A stretch of DNA of 64,000 nucleotides from Rhodospirillales bacterium (GCA_947473305.1 CANJCB010000007.1:62001-126000); one strand, 5' to 3'; positions 1 through 9,600 are shown, numbered from the stretch's first letter. The notes: a model not told the origin generated them from the letters alone. Numbers and translations are program-made.

Positions 1-747
1 ACCAAGCGCCATTGCGCCGAACGGGGCATCCACGCGCATCTCCATCTCGCCCAGCATCTGTCCGAATGCGAGACGGTCATGGCCCGTACCGGCAAGAGTC
101 CGGTGCGCTATCTCCACGATATCGGCTTCCTGGGTCCCGATATCATGGCAACCCACGTGACCCATGTGGACGACGCCGATATCGCCCTCCTGGCCGAGAC
201 CGGGACCCATGTGGTCCATTGCTCCTATCGCAAGGCCAAGGAGGGGATCACCAGCCCCTTCTGGGAATTCCTGGAGAAGGGCGTCAATGTCGCCATCGCC
301 ACCGACAGCTTCTCCCACGACCTGATCCTGGACCTGAAGCTCGCCTGCCTCTTGGGCAAGATCCGCAGCGGCTCGGTCGGCCATCCGACGGCGCATCAGG
401 CTCTGGTCTGTGCGACCCATGGGGCGGCGCGCGCGCTCGGCCGGCCCGATCTCGGCTCAATCGAGCCCGGCGCGCGTGGCGATCTCATGGTGGTGGCGCT
501 CGACACGCCTTTTATCGCCCCGGTCTTCGATCCGATCCGGGCCATGGTCTATCACGCGACCGCCCGCGACATCCGCCACACCCTGGTCGACGGGCAGCCC
601 GTGGTGCGCGACGGCAAGGTCGTCGGCATCGACCTCGACGCGCTCCGGCCAAAAGTGCAGGCGGCCTGCAATCGGCTCTGGTCCTTGGCGTCTGACCGCA
701 ATATCCTGCCGGCTGGCGTGACCTATCCCGCAAGCTGTTGTGGTTGA
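1..747 (+). CDS. Amidohydrolase, TrzA/AtzA-like deaminase family (5' end outside window)
   Basis: The reading frame is open from base 1, so the N-terminal part lies to the left; 248 residues are visible. It resembles the metal-dependent amidohydrolases that deaminate or dechlorinate N-heterocycles. Seen: a His-rich strand (HAHLHLAQHLSECE), a second metal-site strand (ATHVTHVDD), the GTHVVHCS turn, and the ATDSFSHD segment that carries the catalytic Asp in this family. The first HxH metal motif would be upstream of the window. It is followed after 9 bases by a small isomerase-like gene and then by bioY, so it probably belongs to a short catabolic or salvage operon. The substrate cannot be told from the sequence. 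Confidence 0.85.
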   Translation, partial: TKRHCAERGIHAHLHLAQHLSECETVMARTGKSPVRYLHDIGFLGPDIMATHVTHVDDADIALLAETGTHVVHCSYRKAKEGITSPFWEFLEKGVNVAIATDSFSHDLILDLKLACLLGKIRSGSVGHPTAHQALVCATHGAARALGRPDLGSIEPGARGDLMVVALDTPFIAPVFDPIRAMVYHATARDIRHTLVDGQPVVRDGKVVGIDLDALRPKVQAACNRLWSLASDRNILPAGVTYPASCCG

Positions 748-756
748 GGAGAAAAG

Positions 757-1074
757 ATGAAGTTCCTCGTCGAGACCGAAGTCTTCGCGGAAGCGCCGGT
801 CGATCGCCTGAAGGATCTCATCACCGCCCAACTCGCGCGGCGCTCCAAGGGCTATGGCGAGAGCCCGGTGAAGGTTGAGGCCGCCTATGGCGTGCTGGGC
901 CGGCGCGGCGCGGTCGCCATCGTCGATGCCCCGGACGCCGACACGCTCCAGGCCATCCTGGTCAACGCCCCTCTTTTCCATTTCGAGCGGATGGTGGTAA
1001 CACCGCTCGTCGATCTGCCTTCGTCGCTGAAGCTCATGGCCGAAGCGGCGGAAAAAGTCTCAAAGCCCCTGTGA
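757..1074 (+). CDS. Muconolactone delta-isomerase-like small protein
   Basis: This is a 105-residue ferredoxin-fold protein related to muconolactone isomerase (CatC), which is about 96 residues long. Seen: an N-terminal strand MKFLVETEVF, and the conserved late segment NAPLFHFERMVVTPL that matches the 'xxPLFxxMxxxVTPL' ending of the family. A strong ribosome site (GAGGAGAAAAG) lies directly before the ATG. CatC acts in the beta-ketoadipate pathway, but no catA or catB is present here, so the true reaction is unknown. Its position between an amidohydrolase and BioY argues for a role in the same pathway. The family call is good; the function is inferred. Confidence 0.7.
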   Translation: MKFLVETEVFAEAPVDRLKDLITAQLARRSKGYGESPVKVEAAYGVLGRRGAVAIVDAPDADTLQAILVNAPLFHFERMVVTPLVDLPSSLKLMAEAAEKVSKPL

Positions 1075-1099
1075 CGCCTCCTTATCGGAAAAGGATCTC

Positions 1100-1678
1100 A
1101 TGACGATTGTAACCGCCGAGCCGACGCTCCTTTCCGCGCTCCATTGGGGACGCGGAGCGCTCCGCACCATCGCCTGCCTGCTGCTGGGAAGCCTGGTCAT
1201 CGCCGCTTCCGCCCAGGTGAGCGTGCCGTTGAAACCTGTGCCCATGACCATGCAGAGCATGACCGTCCTGCTGGTCGGCATGGCCTATGGCTGGCGGCTC
1301 GGCGCCGCGACGGTGCTGACCTATCTTGCGGAGGGCGCCTTGGGGCTTCCCGTCTTCGCCGGCTTCAACGGGGGGCTGCCCTATATGATGGGGCCGACCG
1401 GCGGCTATCTCGGCGGCTTCGTACTGGCCGCGGCGGCTGTGGGCTGGCTCGCGGAATGCGGCTGGAGCCGCAGCCTCCTCACGGCGGCGGTGGCGCTGCT
1501 CGTGGGCCATGCGATCCTGTTCATTCCCGGCCTCGGCTGGCTGGCGCATTTCATCGGTTGGACGCGGGCGATCACCGCCGGCTTCCTGCCATTCCTGCTC
1601 GGCACGGGCATCAAGGTCGCGCTGGGCGCGGTGCTGATGCGGGCCGCCTGGAAAGTCGCCCCGGCGGAGGGGATTTAA
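1100..1678 (+). CDS. bioY: BioY-family biotin transporter S component
   Basis: BioY is an integral membrane protein of about 190 residues that binds and imports biotin, either alone or with the energising BioM/BioN module. This protein is 192 residues long with about six hydrophobic segments. It shows the family landmarks VPLKPVPMTMQS near residues 40-51, a GLPVFAGFNGGLPYMMGPTGGYLGGF stretch near residues 80-105, and a C-terminal GTGIKVALGAVL helix. No bioM or bioN gene is adjacent, so it would be a solitary BioY. It sits 25 bases after the isomerase-like gene and 7 bases before the flavin reductase gene, which suggests co-transcription. Confidence 0.9.
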   Translation: MTIVTAEPTLLSALHWGRGALRTIACLLLGSLVIAASAQVSVPLKPVPMTMQSMTVLLVGMAYGWRLGAATVLTYLAEGALGLPVFAGFNGGLPYMMGPTGGYLGGFVLAAAAVGWLAECGWSRSLLTAAVALLVGHAILFIPGLGWLAHFIGWTRAITAGFLPFLLGTGIKVALGAVLMRAAWKVAPAEGI

Positions 1679-1685
1679 CTCCCGC

Positions 1686-2810
1686 TTGCTCCCCACAGCT
1701 CCCCTTTTCCACCCCTTTTCTCCCGGGAACCTGCAGCTTCCCAATCGGCTTGTGATGGCGCCGATGACCCGGAGCCGCTCTCCGGGCGGCGTTCCGGGAC
1801 CGGATGTCGCCGCCTATTACGCGAGGCGCGCGGCGGGCGGGATCGGGCTCATCATCACCGAGGGCACCTGGATCGACCATCCGGCAGCCGGCAACCGCAC
1901 GGAAGTGCCGCGCTTTTATGGCGAGGACGCGCTGGCGGGCTGGGCCGGCGTCCTCCACGCCGTCCATGAAGCCGGCGGAAAGATCATGCCGCAGCTCTGG
2001 CATATCGGCATGACGCGGCCGCCCGGCACCGGCTTTAATCCGGCCGCGCCCTCGGTCGGCCCCTCGGGCCTCGTCTTCAGCGAGGCCGGCAAGCCCTGCG
2101 TGCAGGCTTCCGAACCTTTGAGCCAGAGCGGGATCGACAAGCTTGTCGAGGCCTATGCCTCCGCCGCGGAGAGCGCGCAACGCCTGGGCTTCGACGGGAT
2201 CGAGATCCATGCCGCCCACGGCTATCTGGTGGATCAATTCCTCTGGTCGGTCACCAACCGGCGCAGCGACGCCTATGGCGGCGACATGAGCGGAAGGGTC
2301 CGCTTCGCCACCGAAATCGTGCGCGAATGCCGCCGCCGGACCGGACCCGGATTTCCGATCTGCTTTCGCTTTTCCCAATGGAAATCCGGCGATTACGATG
2401 CCCAGGTCGTGACCTCCCCGGCAGAACTCGGCCAGATGGTCGAACCGCTGGTGGAAGCCGGCGTCGACCTTTTCCACTGTTCGGTGCGGCGCTATTGGGA
2501 GCCGGGGTTTCCGGGCAGCGACCTCAGCCTCGCCGGTTGGACCCGGAAGCTTTCCGGCAAGCCGGTGATCACCGTGGGCTCGGTCGGCGTCGACCAGATC
2601 TTCATCCGCGCGACCATGGAAGGCGAGGGATATCAGGCCAAGGCGGCCTCCCTCGACCGGCTTCTGGAAATGCTGGAAGCGGGGGAGTTCGACCTCGTCG
2701 CCGTGGGCCGGGCGCTCCTGGCCAATCCCGATTGGGCGATCAAGGTGCGCGACGGCGCGTTTGGCGAACTCGCGCCTTACACGCCGCAGTCGCGCGAGAC
2801 CTTTTACTGA
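1686..2810 (+). CDS. Old Yellow Enzyme family NADH:flavin oxidoreductase
   Basis: This is a 374-residue FMN-dependent TIM-barrel ene-reductase of the OYE/NemA type, which reduces activated C=C bonds or nitro groups with NAD(P)H. Seen: the FMN-binding start PNRLVMAPMTRSRS, the substrate-binding HAAHGYLVDQF segment near residues 175-185, the SGRVRFATEIV helix, and the C-terminal phosphate site VGRALLANPDW. The start is TTG at 1686, because the N-terminus matches family proteins there and no ATG lies upstream. It lies 7 bases after bioY and is probably translationally coupled. The physiological substrate is unknown. Confidence 0.9.
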   Translation: MLPTAPLFHPFSPGNLQLPNRLVMAPMTRSRSPGGVPGPDVAAYYARRAAGGIGLIITEGTWIDHPAAGNRTEVPRFYGEDALAGWAGVLHAVHEAGGKIMPQLWHIGMTRPPGTGFNPAAPSVGPSGLVFSEAGKPCVQASEPLSQSGIDKLVEAYASAAESAQRLGFDGIEIHAAHGYLVDQFLWSVTNRRSDAYGGDMSGRVRFATEIVRECRRRTGPGFPICFRFSQWKSGDYDAQVVTSPAELGQMVEPLVEAGVDLFHCSVRRYWEPGFPGSDLSLAGWTRKLSGKPVITVGSVGVDQIFIRATMEGEGYQAKAASLDRLLEMLEAGEFDLVAVGRALLANPDWAIKVRDGAFGELAPYTPQSRETFY

Positions 2811-2813
2811 CCT

Positions 2814-3656
2814 CTACTGCCTGTCCTTGAGATGCGCGCCGAGACCGCGCCGGGTCAGCGCCTCCCAGATCGCTTCCGGCGTATCGGCGAAATCGAAGAG
2901 CGAAAGGTCGGCCTGGGTCGCCATGCCTTCCTCGACGAAAGCATCGAAATTCAAAAGCCGCCGCCAATAGGCTTCGCGGTAGAGCACCACCGGCACGCGC
3001 CGCGCCTTGTTGGTCTGCTCCAGGGTGAGGATCTCGAAAAGCTCGTCGAAGGTCCCGAAGCCGCCGGGGAAGACCACCAGCGCATTGGCCCGCATGGCGA
3101 GATGCATCTTCCGCATCGCGAAATAGTGGAAGCGGAAGGTGAGTTCGGGCGTCGTATAGGGATTGGGCTGCTGTTCGGTGGGCAGCGTGATGTTGAAGCC
3201 GACGCTGGGGGCGCCGACCTCCCAGGCCCCGCGGTTGGCGGCCTCCATGATGCCGGGGCCGCCGCCGGTGGCGATCACATTGTCCCGCCAGCGTTGCTGC
3301 GGTGCAAAGGCCCCGCCACGCTGGGACGCAATCCGCCCAAACTCGCGTGCGGCCTCGTAATCCGCCATTCGTGTCTTCGATTGCGCCGCAGCCCCGCGCT
3401 GCTCGTCGGTCACCGCCGCGATTTCAGCGGCGGCGACCTGCTCGGGCGAGGGCGTCCGGGCGCTGCCGAAGACGATGATGGTGGAACGGATCCCCCAGTC
3501 GCGCAAAGCGAGATCCGCCTTGCTGTACTCCAGCGCGAAGCGGGTCGCGCGCATTTCGTCGCGCAAGAGAAACTCGGTGTCTTCAACCGGCAGCTTGTAG
3601 CTGCGCGATTGGATCTGCGCCCGGTTATCGGGGCGCGGTCGTGAAAATTCGTCCAT
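2814..3656 (-). CDS. LOG-family (TIGR00730) nucleoside 5'-monophosphate phosphoribohydrolase-like protein
   Basis: This 280-residue protein has the two signature motifs of the 'lysine decarboxylase/LOG' fold: GGGPGIMEAANRGA and PGGFGTFDELFEILT. LOG enzymes release free bases, such as cytokinins, from nucleoside monophosphates; the old lysine decarboxylase label is generally wrong. It has an N-terminal extension of roughly 60-100 residues compared with the shortest LOG proteins, as in many alphaproteobacterial members. It is convergent with the OYE gene (3 bases between stops) and lies 9 bases after the serine hydrolase stop on the same strand. The cellular substrate in this organism is not known. 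Confidence 0.85.
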   Translation of the reverse strand: MDEFSRPRPDNRAQIQSRSYKLPVEDTEFLLRDEMRATRFALEYSKADLALRDWGIRSTIIVFGSARTPSPEQVAAAEIAAVTDEQRGAAAQSKTRMADYEAAREFGRIASQRGGAFAPQQRWRDNVIATGGGPGIMEAANRGAWEVGAPSVGFNITLPTEQQPNPYTTPELTFRFHYFAMRKMHLAMRANALVVFPGGFGTFDELFEILTLEQTNKARRVPVVLYREAYWRRLLNFDAFVEEGMATQADLSLFDFADTPEAIWEALTRRGLGAHLKDRQ

Positions 3657-3665
3657 GGCAGATAT

Positions 3666-4898
3666 CTAGGAGTGCTGGCGCAGCAATGCTATCCAAAGCG
3701 CGATCAATTCGTTGCCCATGGGATCGCCGGAAGGCCTTTTGCGCGCCGCCGTATGCACCAGCACGAATTTCGATTGGGGATCGACGAAGATCACCTGCCC
3801 ATGGATGCCGAGGAAGGCGAAGATCCGCCGCTCGTGCGGCATGAGCCAGACCTGATAGCCGTAGCCGTAGAAGGGGGTCGCTGTCCGGGGCGCCAGGAAA
3901 CTCCCCAGAGCGGCAGGCGTCGTCGCATCGAGCACCCATTGGCGCGGGACCACCTGCACCCCGTTCCAGGCCCCGTCGTTGGCAAGCAGCAGGCCCAGGC
4001 GGCCCCAATCCCGCAGCACGGCGATAAAGCAGCAGGCGGTCATCTCCTGCCCCGTCCGATCGACGCCCCAGGACGCATCGGCCTCCGCGCCGATCTTCTG
4101 CCAGATCCGGCTTTCGGCATAGGCGGCGACCGACATCTTGACGGCGCGGGACAGCACCAGACCCAGGGTCTCGCTGTTGAGGCCGGCGTAATGCCAGACC
4201 TTATCCGGCGGAGCCGTGCGGTTGTTGAACTGGGCGACGACGGCCGCCGCTCCGGGGCTGAGCCGACTGACCAGTTCCCGATTCATCTTGGCGGCATCGT
4301 CCTTGCCGTCATAGACCTCGGTGAATTCGATGCCCGAGGCCATGTGAAGAAGCGCACGGATCGGCGTCTTGCCGATTTCCGAGCCGGCAAGTTCCGGAAC
4401 ATAGGCCGAGGCGGGATCGTCGACGGAACGGATCGCCCCTTCCGAGATCGCGATCCCGATCAGCATGCCGGTGATCGTCTTCGCCATTGAGTGCGATGTG
4501 AAGCGATCCGTGTCCCGTCGTGCGTATTGATAATGCTCGAAGAGAATCGTATCGCCGCGCAGGATCAACAGGCCCGTCGTGGGATGGCGCTTCAGATAAT
4601 CGGCCAGATTCCGGGGACTGTCCTGATAGCTATAGCTGACGCCCATCTCGCTGGAGGCACGTTTCAGCGGAAAAGGCTGAGCCGGCCGACGGACCGCATG
4701 GGTGGGATTAAGCTCACCAAAATGGCTGAAAGCGCCGACCAGGAATTGCTGGAGGCGGTTCGGTCCGATCTGGGAGACCGGATATCCGGGCGCGCCATAG
4801 GCCTCGGCCTCGGGACCCGTGTCGGAAAAGACCGGAGCCGCCTCGGCCCAGGCGAGCGAGGGAAAGAGCAGCAGGAAGGCAACGATACGGATCAACAT
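3666..4898 (-). CDS. Exported serine hydrolase of the beta-lactamase (class C/penicillin-binding) family
   Basis: The start at 4898 gives a clear signal peptide (MLIRIVAFLLLFPSLAWAEA); an upstream ATG at 4964 would hide it. The mature protein has the active-site SxxK as SMAK (Ser137-Lys140), a YxN-like HYAGLN motif and a C-terminal HGQ motif in place of KTG. Family members are periplasmic or membrane-attached esterases, peptidases or 6-aminohexanoate-dimer hydrolases rather than true beta-lactamases. The protein is 410 residues long. The pckA stop lies 82 bases upstream, with a hairpin between the two genes. The substrate is not inferable from the sequence. Confidence 0.82.
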   Translation of the reverse strand: MLIRIVAFLLLFPSLAWAEAAPVFSDTGPEAEAYGAPGYPVSQIGPNRLQQFLVGAFSHFGELNPTHAVRRPAQPFPLKRASSEMGVSYSYQDSPRNLADYLKRHPTTGLLILRGDTILFEHYQYARRDTDRFTSHSMAKTITGMLIGIAISEGAIRSVDDPASAYVPELAGSEIGKTPIRALLHMASGIEFTEVYDGKDDAAKMNRELVSRLSPGAAAVVAQFNNRTAPPDKVWHYAGLNSETLGLVLSRAVKMSVAAYAESRIWQKIGAEADASWGVDRTGQEMTACCFIAVLRDWGRLGLLLANDGAWNGVQVVPRQWVLDATTPAALGSFLAPRTATPFYGYGYQVWLMPHERRIFAFLGIHGQVIFVDPQSKFVLVHTAARKRPSGDPMGNELIALWIALLRQHS

Positions 4899-4931
4899 CC
4901 GGCCATCATACGCGACGAGGCCCGAAACGCA

Positions 4932-4955
4932 GAGAGGCGTCCGAAGACGCCCCTC
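4932..4955 (-). terminator. Hairpin after pckA, candidate terminator
   Basis: On the minus strand a 10-bp stem (GAGGGGCGTC / GACGCCTCTC, one G-T wobble) closes on a TTCG tetraloop. It lies 25 bases after the pckA stop and before the serine hydrolase start. The following bases are only weakly T-rich (TGCGTTTCGGG), so termination may be partial. Confidence 0.5.
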
Positions 4956-4980
4956 TTGTTCCAAAGCCGATGGCTGAAGA

Positions 4981-6600
4981 TCAGGCGGCCTTGATCGCCG
5001 CCGCCTTCACTTCGTTGCCGACATAGGGCTCGTATTGCTTGAAGTTGGCCTCGAAACGCTTGGTCAGATCGCGGGCCGTCTCGTCGTAGGCGGCCTTGTC
5101 GGACCAGGTGTTGCGGGCGTTCAGGACTTCCGCCGGGACACCGGGGCAGCTTTGCGGGACCAACAGGCCGAAGAAGGGATCCTTGACCGTCGGGACATCC
5201 TTGAGGCTGCCGTCGAGCGCCGCGCGCAGAAGAGCGCGGGTATAGGCGATCTTCATCCGGCTGCCGGTGCCATAGGCGCCACCCGACCAGCCCGTGTTCA
5301 CGAGCCAGACCTGGGAGCCATGCTGCGCGATCCGCTCGCCCAGCATCTTCGCATAGACCGAAGGATGCCGCGGCATGAAGGGCGCGCCGAAGCAGGTGGA
5401 GAAGGTCGCCTGGGGCGAATTGCCCATGCCCTTCTCCGTGCCGGCGACACGCGCCGTATAACCGGAGAGGAAATGGTACATCGCCTGTTCGGGCGTCAGC
5501 TTGGCGATCGGGGGCAGCACACCGAAGGCATCGGCAGTCAGCATGATCACGTTCTTGGGGTGCCCCGTCATGCCGCCCGTGCTGAAGTTCGGCATGAAGC
5601 TCAAGGGATAGCAGGCCCGCGTGTTCTCGGTCAGGCTCGCATCGTCCAGATCGCCGATCCGGGTCTCCGGATCGAGCACGACGTTTTCGAGAACCGTGCC
5701 GAAGCGGTGGGTCGTCGAATAGATCTCAGGCTCAGCTTCGGCCGAGAGGTTGATGACCTTGGCGTAGCAGCCACCCTCGAAATTGAAGATGCCGTTGCTG
5801 CTCCAGCCGTGCTCGTCGTCGCCGATCAGCGTGCGCGCACCGTCCGCCGAAAGCGTGGTCTTGCCCGTGCCCGAAAGGCCGAAGAAGATCGCGCTGTCGC
5901 CATTGGGACCCACATTGGCCGAGCAATGCATCGGCAGCACGTCGCGCCCCGGCAACAGGTAGTTGAGGATGCCGAAGACCGACTTCTTCACTTCGCCCGC
6001 ATAGCTCGTCCCGCCGATGAGAACGGTGCGCTTGGCGAAGCTCACGAAGATGAAGACCTCGGAATTGATGCCGTCACGCTCCGGGATCGCGTTGAAATGC
6101 GGCGCATGGAGGATCGTGAATTGCGGCTCGAAACTGGCGTATTCCTCGCGCTTCGGCGGGATGAACATGTTCTGGACGAACATGCTGTACCAGGCATGGG
6201 TCGTGACCAGGCGCACCGGCAGGCGGAACTGCGGATCGGCGCCGGCATAGACGTCCTGAACGAAGAGTTCCTTTTGCTGGAGATGCGAGAGAACGCGCTG
6301 ATGGAGGCTGTCGAAAGTCGCCTCGCTGATCGGCTGGTTCACGGCACCCCAGTTGATATCGCCCTCGGAAGCGGCTTCCTTGGCGATATACTTGTCCTTC
6401 GGCGTGCGGCCGGTATGAGCACCGGTCCGCGCCACGAAGGCGCCGCCAGCCCCGATCTGCCCCTCGTTTCGCCGGATCGCATGCTCGTAGAGCATCGGGA
6501 CGGACGTGTTCCAATGCACAGTCCCGAGATTGCGCAGGCCGAGCTTGTCGAGCCCGTAGCTGCTTGCCGGACCGGTCTGTTTAAACGTGGTATTGCTCAT
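4981..6600 (-). CDS. pckA: Phosphoenolpyruvate carboxykinase (ATP)
   Basis: PckA converts oxaloacetate and ATP to PEP and CO2, the first step of gluconeogenesis from C4 acids. The protein is 539 residues, typical for the family. Seen: the arginine-containing N-terminal GRTPKDKYI, the kinase-1 motif [14 protein letters not shown], the metal-binding DDEHGW, and the C-terminal [17 protein letters not shown] stretch. GGAGG lies 11 bases before the ATG. In rhizobia pckA is divergently adjacent to chvI; here three genes (HugZ-like, MFS, AraC) lie between pckA and chvI. Confidence 0.97.
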   Translation of the reverse strand: MSNTTFKQTGPASSYGLDKLGLRNLGTVHWNTSVPMLYEHAIRRNEGQIGAGGAFVARTGAHTGRTPKDKYIAKEAASEGDINWGAVNQPISEATFDSLHQRVLSHLQQKELFVQDVYAGADPQFRLPVRLVTTHAWYSMFVQNMFIPPKREEYASFEPQFTILHAPHFNAIPERDGINSEVFIFVSFAKRTVLIGGTSYAGEVKKSVFGILNYLLPGRDVLPMHCSANVGPNGDSAIFFGLSGTGKTTLSADGARTLIGDDEHGWSSNGIFNFEGGCYAKVINLSAEAEPEIYSTTHRFGTVLENVVLDPETRIGDLDDASLTENTRACYPLSFMPNFSTGGMTGHPKNVIMLTADAFGVLPPIAKLTPEQAMYHFLSGYTARVAGTEKGMGNSPQATFSTCFGAPFMPRHPSVYAKMLGERIAQHGSQVWLVNTGWSGGAYGTGSRMKIAYTRALLRAALDGSLKDVPTVKDPFFGLLVPQSCPGVPAEVLNARNTWSDKAAYDETARDLTKRFEANFKQYEPYVGNEVKAAAIKAA

Positions 6601-6751
6601 TTAAGGGCTGTCCTCCAACTCGCGTCTTCTATGATCGTCCGTTCAGGACGGTTGGGCGGTAAATCGTAGACATAGGCTGATTGGATCCATATGCCCCAGG
6701 TTTTCAGGCGGGGCAACCGTTCTCACGGGGCCGCCGAATTTGTCGCGGGAC

Positions 6752-7486
6752 TCACCGCCGCCGGGCCTCGCCCGCCAGACGCACGAGTTCCGACCGCGCC
6801 GCCATGGCGTCCTTTACGGGCTCGGCGAAATCGACTCGCGCCACGGAACCCCCGCGCCGGAGATCCAGGCCCTCGGGATCGACGCCGGTCATGATCCAGC
6901 CACCGCCGTCGAGGCCAAGGAGCTTGGTCGCATAAAGCTCGACGGCCTCGCCGTGGTCCTCGTTCATATGGGCGATGATTTCAGCCTCGGCTTCCGCCAG
7001 GGCCTGGGTCTCGCCGGTCGGGGTGAGGAGCGCCGCCGCGCCGACCCAGTCGATCTTGCCGAAACCCGCCACCAGATGGGCGCGCTCCACGACGAGGCGA
7101 TAGAGATTGAAATCCCGGAACCCCGCATAGAATTGCGCCGAGGGGTGGCGCGCGCAGAAACGCGCCAGCAGCGCCTTGTCGTCAACAGGCTCGATGCGCC
7201 CCACCACCGTCGCCCGCGCGCCGGTCAGCGGGTCGTCGCGGCCCGCCGTGCCGTCGAAGAGCAGGGAGGCGCGGGAATCGGCCTTGAGATTCTTCGTATG
7301 TTCGGCAAGGTCCGAGAGCAGCAGCAGCGGATGCGCCGCATGGTCCAGCGCCGTCAGCACCAGCGATGCATAGGGCCAACCCTCCAGCGACGTTGCCAGA
7401 GTCGCGCGGTCGAGACCGCGCATGAGGCGGCGCGCGCCGACGGCTGGGCTTTCGGAAGCGGCTTTGTCCAAGGGCGTTCCCGTCAA
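6752..7486 (-). CDS. HugZ-like protein (pyridoxamine-phosphate-oxidase fold plus DUF2470)
   Basis: This 244-residue protein has an N-terminal split-barrel flavin/haem-binding domain (roughly residues 15-155, including TLATSLEGWPYASLV and NLKADSRASLLF) and a C-terminal DUF2470 domain opening with AHMNEDHGEAVELYA near residue 175. This architecture is that of HugZ/HutZ-type haem utilisation or haem-oxygenase-like proteins. The MNEDH motif includes the His that acts near haem in HugZ. No haem uptake genes are adjacent, so a haem role is inferred from the family only; general flavin- or FMN-binding function is possible. Confidence 0.8.
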   Translation of the reverse strand: MTGTPLDKAASESPAVGARRLMRGLDRATLATSLEGWPYASLVLTALDHAAHPLLLLSDLAEHTKNLKADSRASLLFDGTAGRDDPLTGARATVVGRIEPVDDKALLARFCARHPSAQFYAGFRDFNLYRLVVERAHLVAGFGKIDWVGAAALLTPTGETQALAEAEAEIIAHMNEDHGEAVELYATKLLGLDGGGWIMTGVDPEGLDLRRGGSVARVDFAEPVKDAMAARSELVRLAGEARRR

Positions 7487-7543
7487 AGGTTGCGCCCATC
7501 TAGCCCCGCCCCGCAGGCCGGGGCAATCCTTTTCGGTACACCC

Positions 7544-8728
7544 TCAGGCGGGCTGGGCCGCGACCTCGTTCCGGGGTGCGGGGAAGAGCAAGGCCGCCGC
7601 GAGGCTCCCCACTGCCAATACGCCCAAGACGGCGAAGACGCCCGCGAAACCGCCATCCGCGCGATGGAGCCCGCCGATCATCGGCACCGCCAGGCTGCTG
7701 CCGGTGAAGGACATGACGTAGCGCACCGCATAGATCCTGGACCGCCAGGCATCGGCGACATAACGGGCGACGATGGCGTCGTTGATCGGGATCAGGCCGA
7801 AGACCACGAACATCATCGCGAAAGCGGCCGCCAGCATCCCCCAGCCCTCGGCGAACATCCCGATCAGGATCAGGGGAACCTGCACCGCCGCGAAGGGCAG
7901 GAAAACCGAGCGCAGCGGCCGCCCGTCGATCAGCCGGCCGACACAGAGCTGCGCCACCGCCGCGAGCACGAAGACGCAGCAGACCAGGGCTCCCACGCCG
8001 AAGGTCGTATGGACCATGACCGACAAGCGCTCCTCGAAGAGTTTCGGCATGGCGATGGTCGTGGCGTTGAAGATGATCCCGCCGCAGATCGTCACCGCCA
8101 CCAGCGAGATGAAGACCCGCTTCATCACCCCCGGCGAATAGGTCACCTGCGCCTTCTTTCCAGCAGGCGCGCCGAGCGTCACCGCCGGCACGAAATAGAT
8201 GAAGGCCAGTCCCGTCAGGACGCAGAGCACGCCCGGAACGATGAAGGCCCAGCGCCAGCCGAACCATTCCGCGAGCCCGCCCGCGCTCAAGGCGGCAAAG
8301 GCCACGCCCAGGTTGCCCCAGACTCCATTGACGCCTAGCACCTGCCCCACCCGCGCCTGCTGCCCTCGCACCAGCATGGCAAGGCCCACCGGATGATAGA
8401 TCGAGGCACAAAGCCCCACGAAGGTCAGCGCGACCGCGATCTGGATCGGACCCTGGGCGAAGCCGGTCGCGATGGTCGCCGTGCCGAGCCCCAGGAAGAA
8501 GAGGATCATCATTCCCCGCCGGTCCCAGTGGTCGCCGAGCCAGCCCGCCGGCAGCGAGCCAGCCCCAAAGGCGATGAAGCCCCCGATTGAAAGCTGAAGC
8601 AGCCCCGCGTAATCGAGCCCGAATTCCCCCGTCATCGCCAGCACGACGGTCGGGAAGATCAGCATCGCCAGGTGATCCCAGGTGTGCCCGATGTTGAGGA
8701 AGAGAAGGGTCTTGTCGTTACTGGTCAT
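7544..8728 (-). CDS. MFS transporter, fosmidomycin-resistance-type exporter family
   Basis: This 394-residue protein has about 12 hydrophobic segments. It opens with NIGHTWDHLAMLIFPTVVL, a feature of the Fsr-like MFS subgroup, and has the loop 2-3 signature [19 protein letters not shown] exporters of this type expel small drugs or metabolites using the proton gradient. It is divergent from an AraC-family regulator with a spacing of about 95 bases, the usual layout for a locally controlled efflux pump. The substrate is unknown. Confidence 0.85.
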   Translation of the reverse strand: MTSNDKTLLFLNIGHTWDHLAMLIFPTVVLAMTGEFGLDYAGLLQLSIGGFIAFGAGSLPAGWLGDHWDRRGMMILFFLGLGTATIATGFAQGPIQIAVALTFVGLCASIYHPVGLAMLVRGQQARVGQVLGVNGVWGNLGVAFAALSAGGLAEWFGWRWAFIVPGVLCVLTGLAFIYFVPAVTLGAPAGKKAQVTYSPGVMKRVFISLVAVTICGGIIFNATTIAMPKLFEERLSVMVHTTFGVGALVCCVFVLAAVAQLCVGRLIDGRPLRSVFLPFAAVQVPLILIGMFAEGWGMLAAAFAMMFVVFGLIPINDAIVARYVADAWRSRIYAVRYVMSFTGSSLAVPMIGGLHRADGGFAGVFAVLGVLAVGSLAAALLFPAPRNEVAAQPA

Positions 8729-8823
8729 GGTTTCACGGCCCGGCTGTCGGAATGCGGTCAGGATAGGCTGGCGGAGGGAGTCCGGCTTCCGCTATTCTGA
8801 CAATCTCTATCGTGAAACGGACA

Positions 8824-9600
8824 ATGTTCGGGAAAAGCACCAGAGGCGACGACTATCAGGATCTGGACCGCCCGGTCGGCGCCATGGCCAAGGACTTCGT
8901 CTCCGGTTTCCATCTCCTGCCCCATCGCCACGCGCGGGCGCAGCTGCTTCATGCGGTGAAGGGCGTGATGGCGGTCCGAACGCCCGACGGGGCCTGGGCC
9001 GTCCCGCCGCGCGGCGCGGTCTGGATCCCGCCGGGCACTGTCCATGAGATCCGCATGTGGGGCGAGGTCGCCATGCGGACGCTCTACCTCGACCCGGGAA
9101 CCGTCACGGAGATGCCCACACGCTGCAGGGTCGTTTCCATATCGAGCCTGTTGCGGGAACTGATCCTCCAGGCGGTCGAACTGCCGATGCTCTACGACGA
9201 AGGGGGCAGGGCGGGGCGGATCATGAGCCTCATCCTCGACGAGATCAGGACATTGCCCGTCCTGCCCCTGGACCTGCCCTTGCCCCGCGATCCGAAACTC
9301 TTCCGCATTTGCGAGGCCTTGCAGCGCGAACCAGGCCTTACCCGCACCCTCCAGTCCTGGGGCGAGGAAGTCGGGGCCAGCGCCCGTACCCTGGCCCGGC
9401 TTTTCCAGAAGGAGACCGGTCTCACCTTCGGCCGCTGGCGCCAGCAGGCGCGGCTTCTGGAAGCCCTGGGGCGACTTGCGTTGGGACAATCGGTGACGAC
9501 CGTCGCGCTCGATCTCGGCTACGACAGCCCCAGCGCCTTTACCAGCATGTTCCGCCGCGCCTTGGGCACCACGCCGTCCCGATATGTCAGCAATGCCTGA
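8824..9600 (+). CDS. AraC-family transcriptional regulator with N-terminal cupin
   Basis: The protein has an N-terminal cupin-like sensor domain ([28 protein letters not shown]) and a C-terminal double helix-turn-helix ([21 protein letters not shown] and [25 protein letters not shown]). It is about 258 residues with ATG at 8824; a GTG at 8812 would add four residues, and neither start has a strong ribosome site. It is divergent from the MFS gene and probably controls it. Regulators of this layout often sense small aromatic or toxic compounds, but the ligand here is not known. Confidence 0.88.
   Translation: MFGKSTRGDDYQDLDRPVGAMAKDFVSGFHLLPHRHARAQLLHAVKGVMAVRTPDGAWAVPPRGAVWIPPGTVHEIRMWGEVAMRTLYLDPGTVTEMPTRCRVVSISSLLRELILQAVELPMLYDEGGRAGRIMSLILDEIRTLPVLPLDLPLPRDPKLFRICEALQREPGLTRTLQSWGEEVGASARTLARLFQKETGLTFGRWRQQARLLEALGRLALGQSVTTVALDLGYDSPSAFTSMFRRALGTTPSRYVSNA

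Noticed and set aside
5035-6669. 544-codon plus-strand frame opposite pckA
   Set aside because: It is an antisense shadow caused by high GC content. The pckA frame has clear family motifs throughout and the shadow has none. Long antisense frames over ptsI (14190-15833) and folC (31745-33178) are rejected for the same reason.
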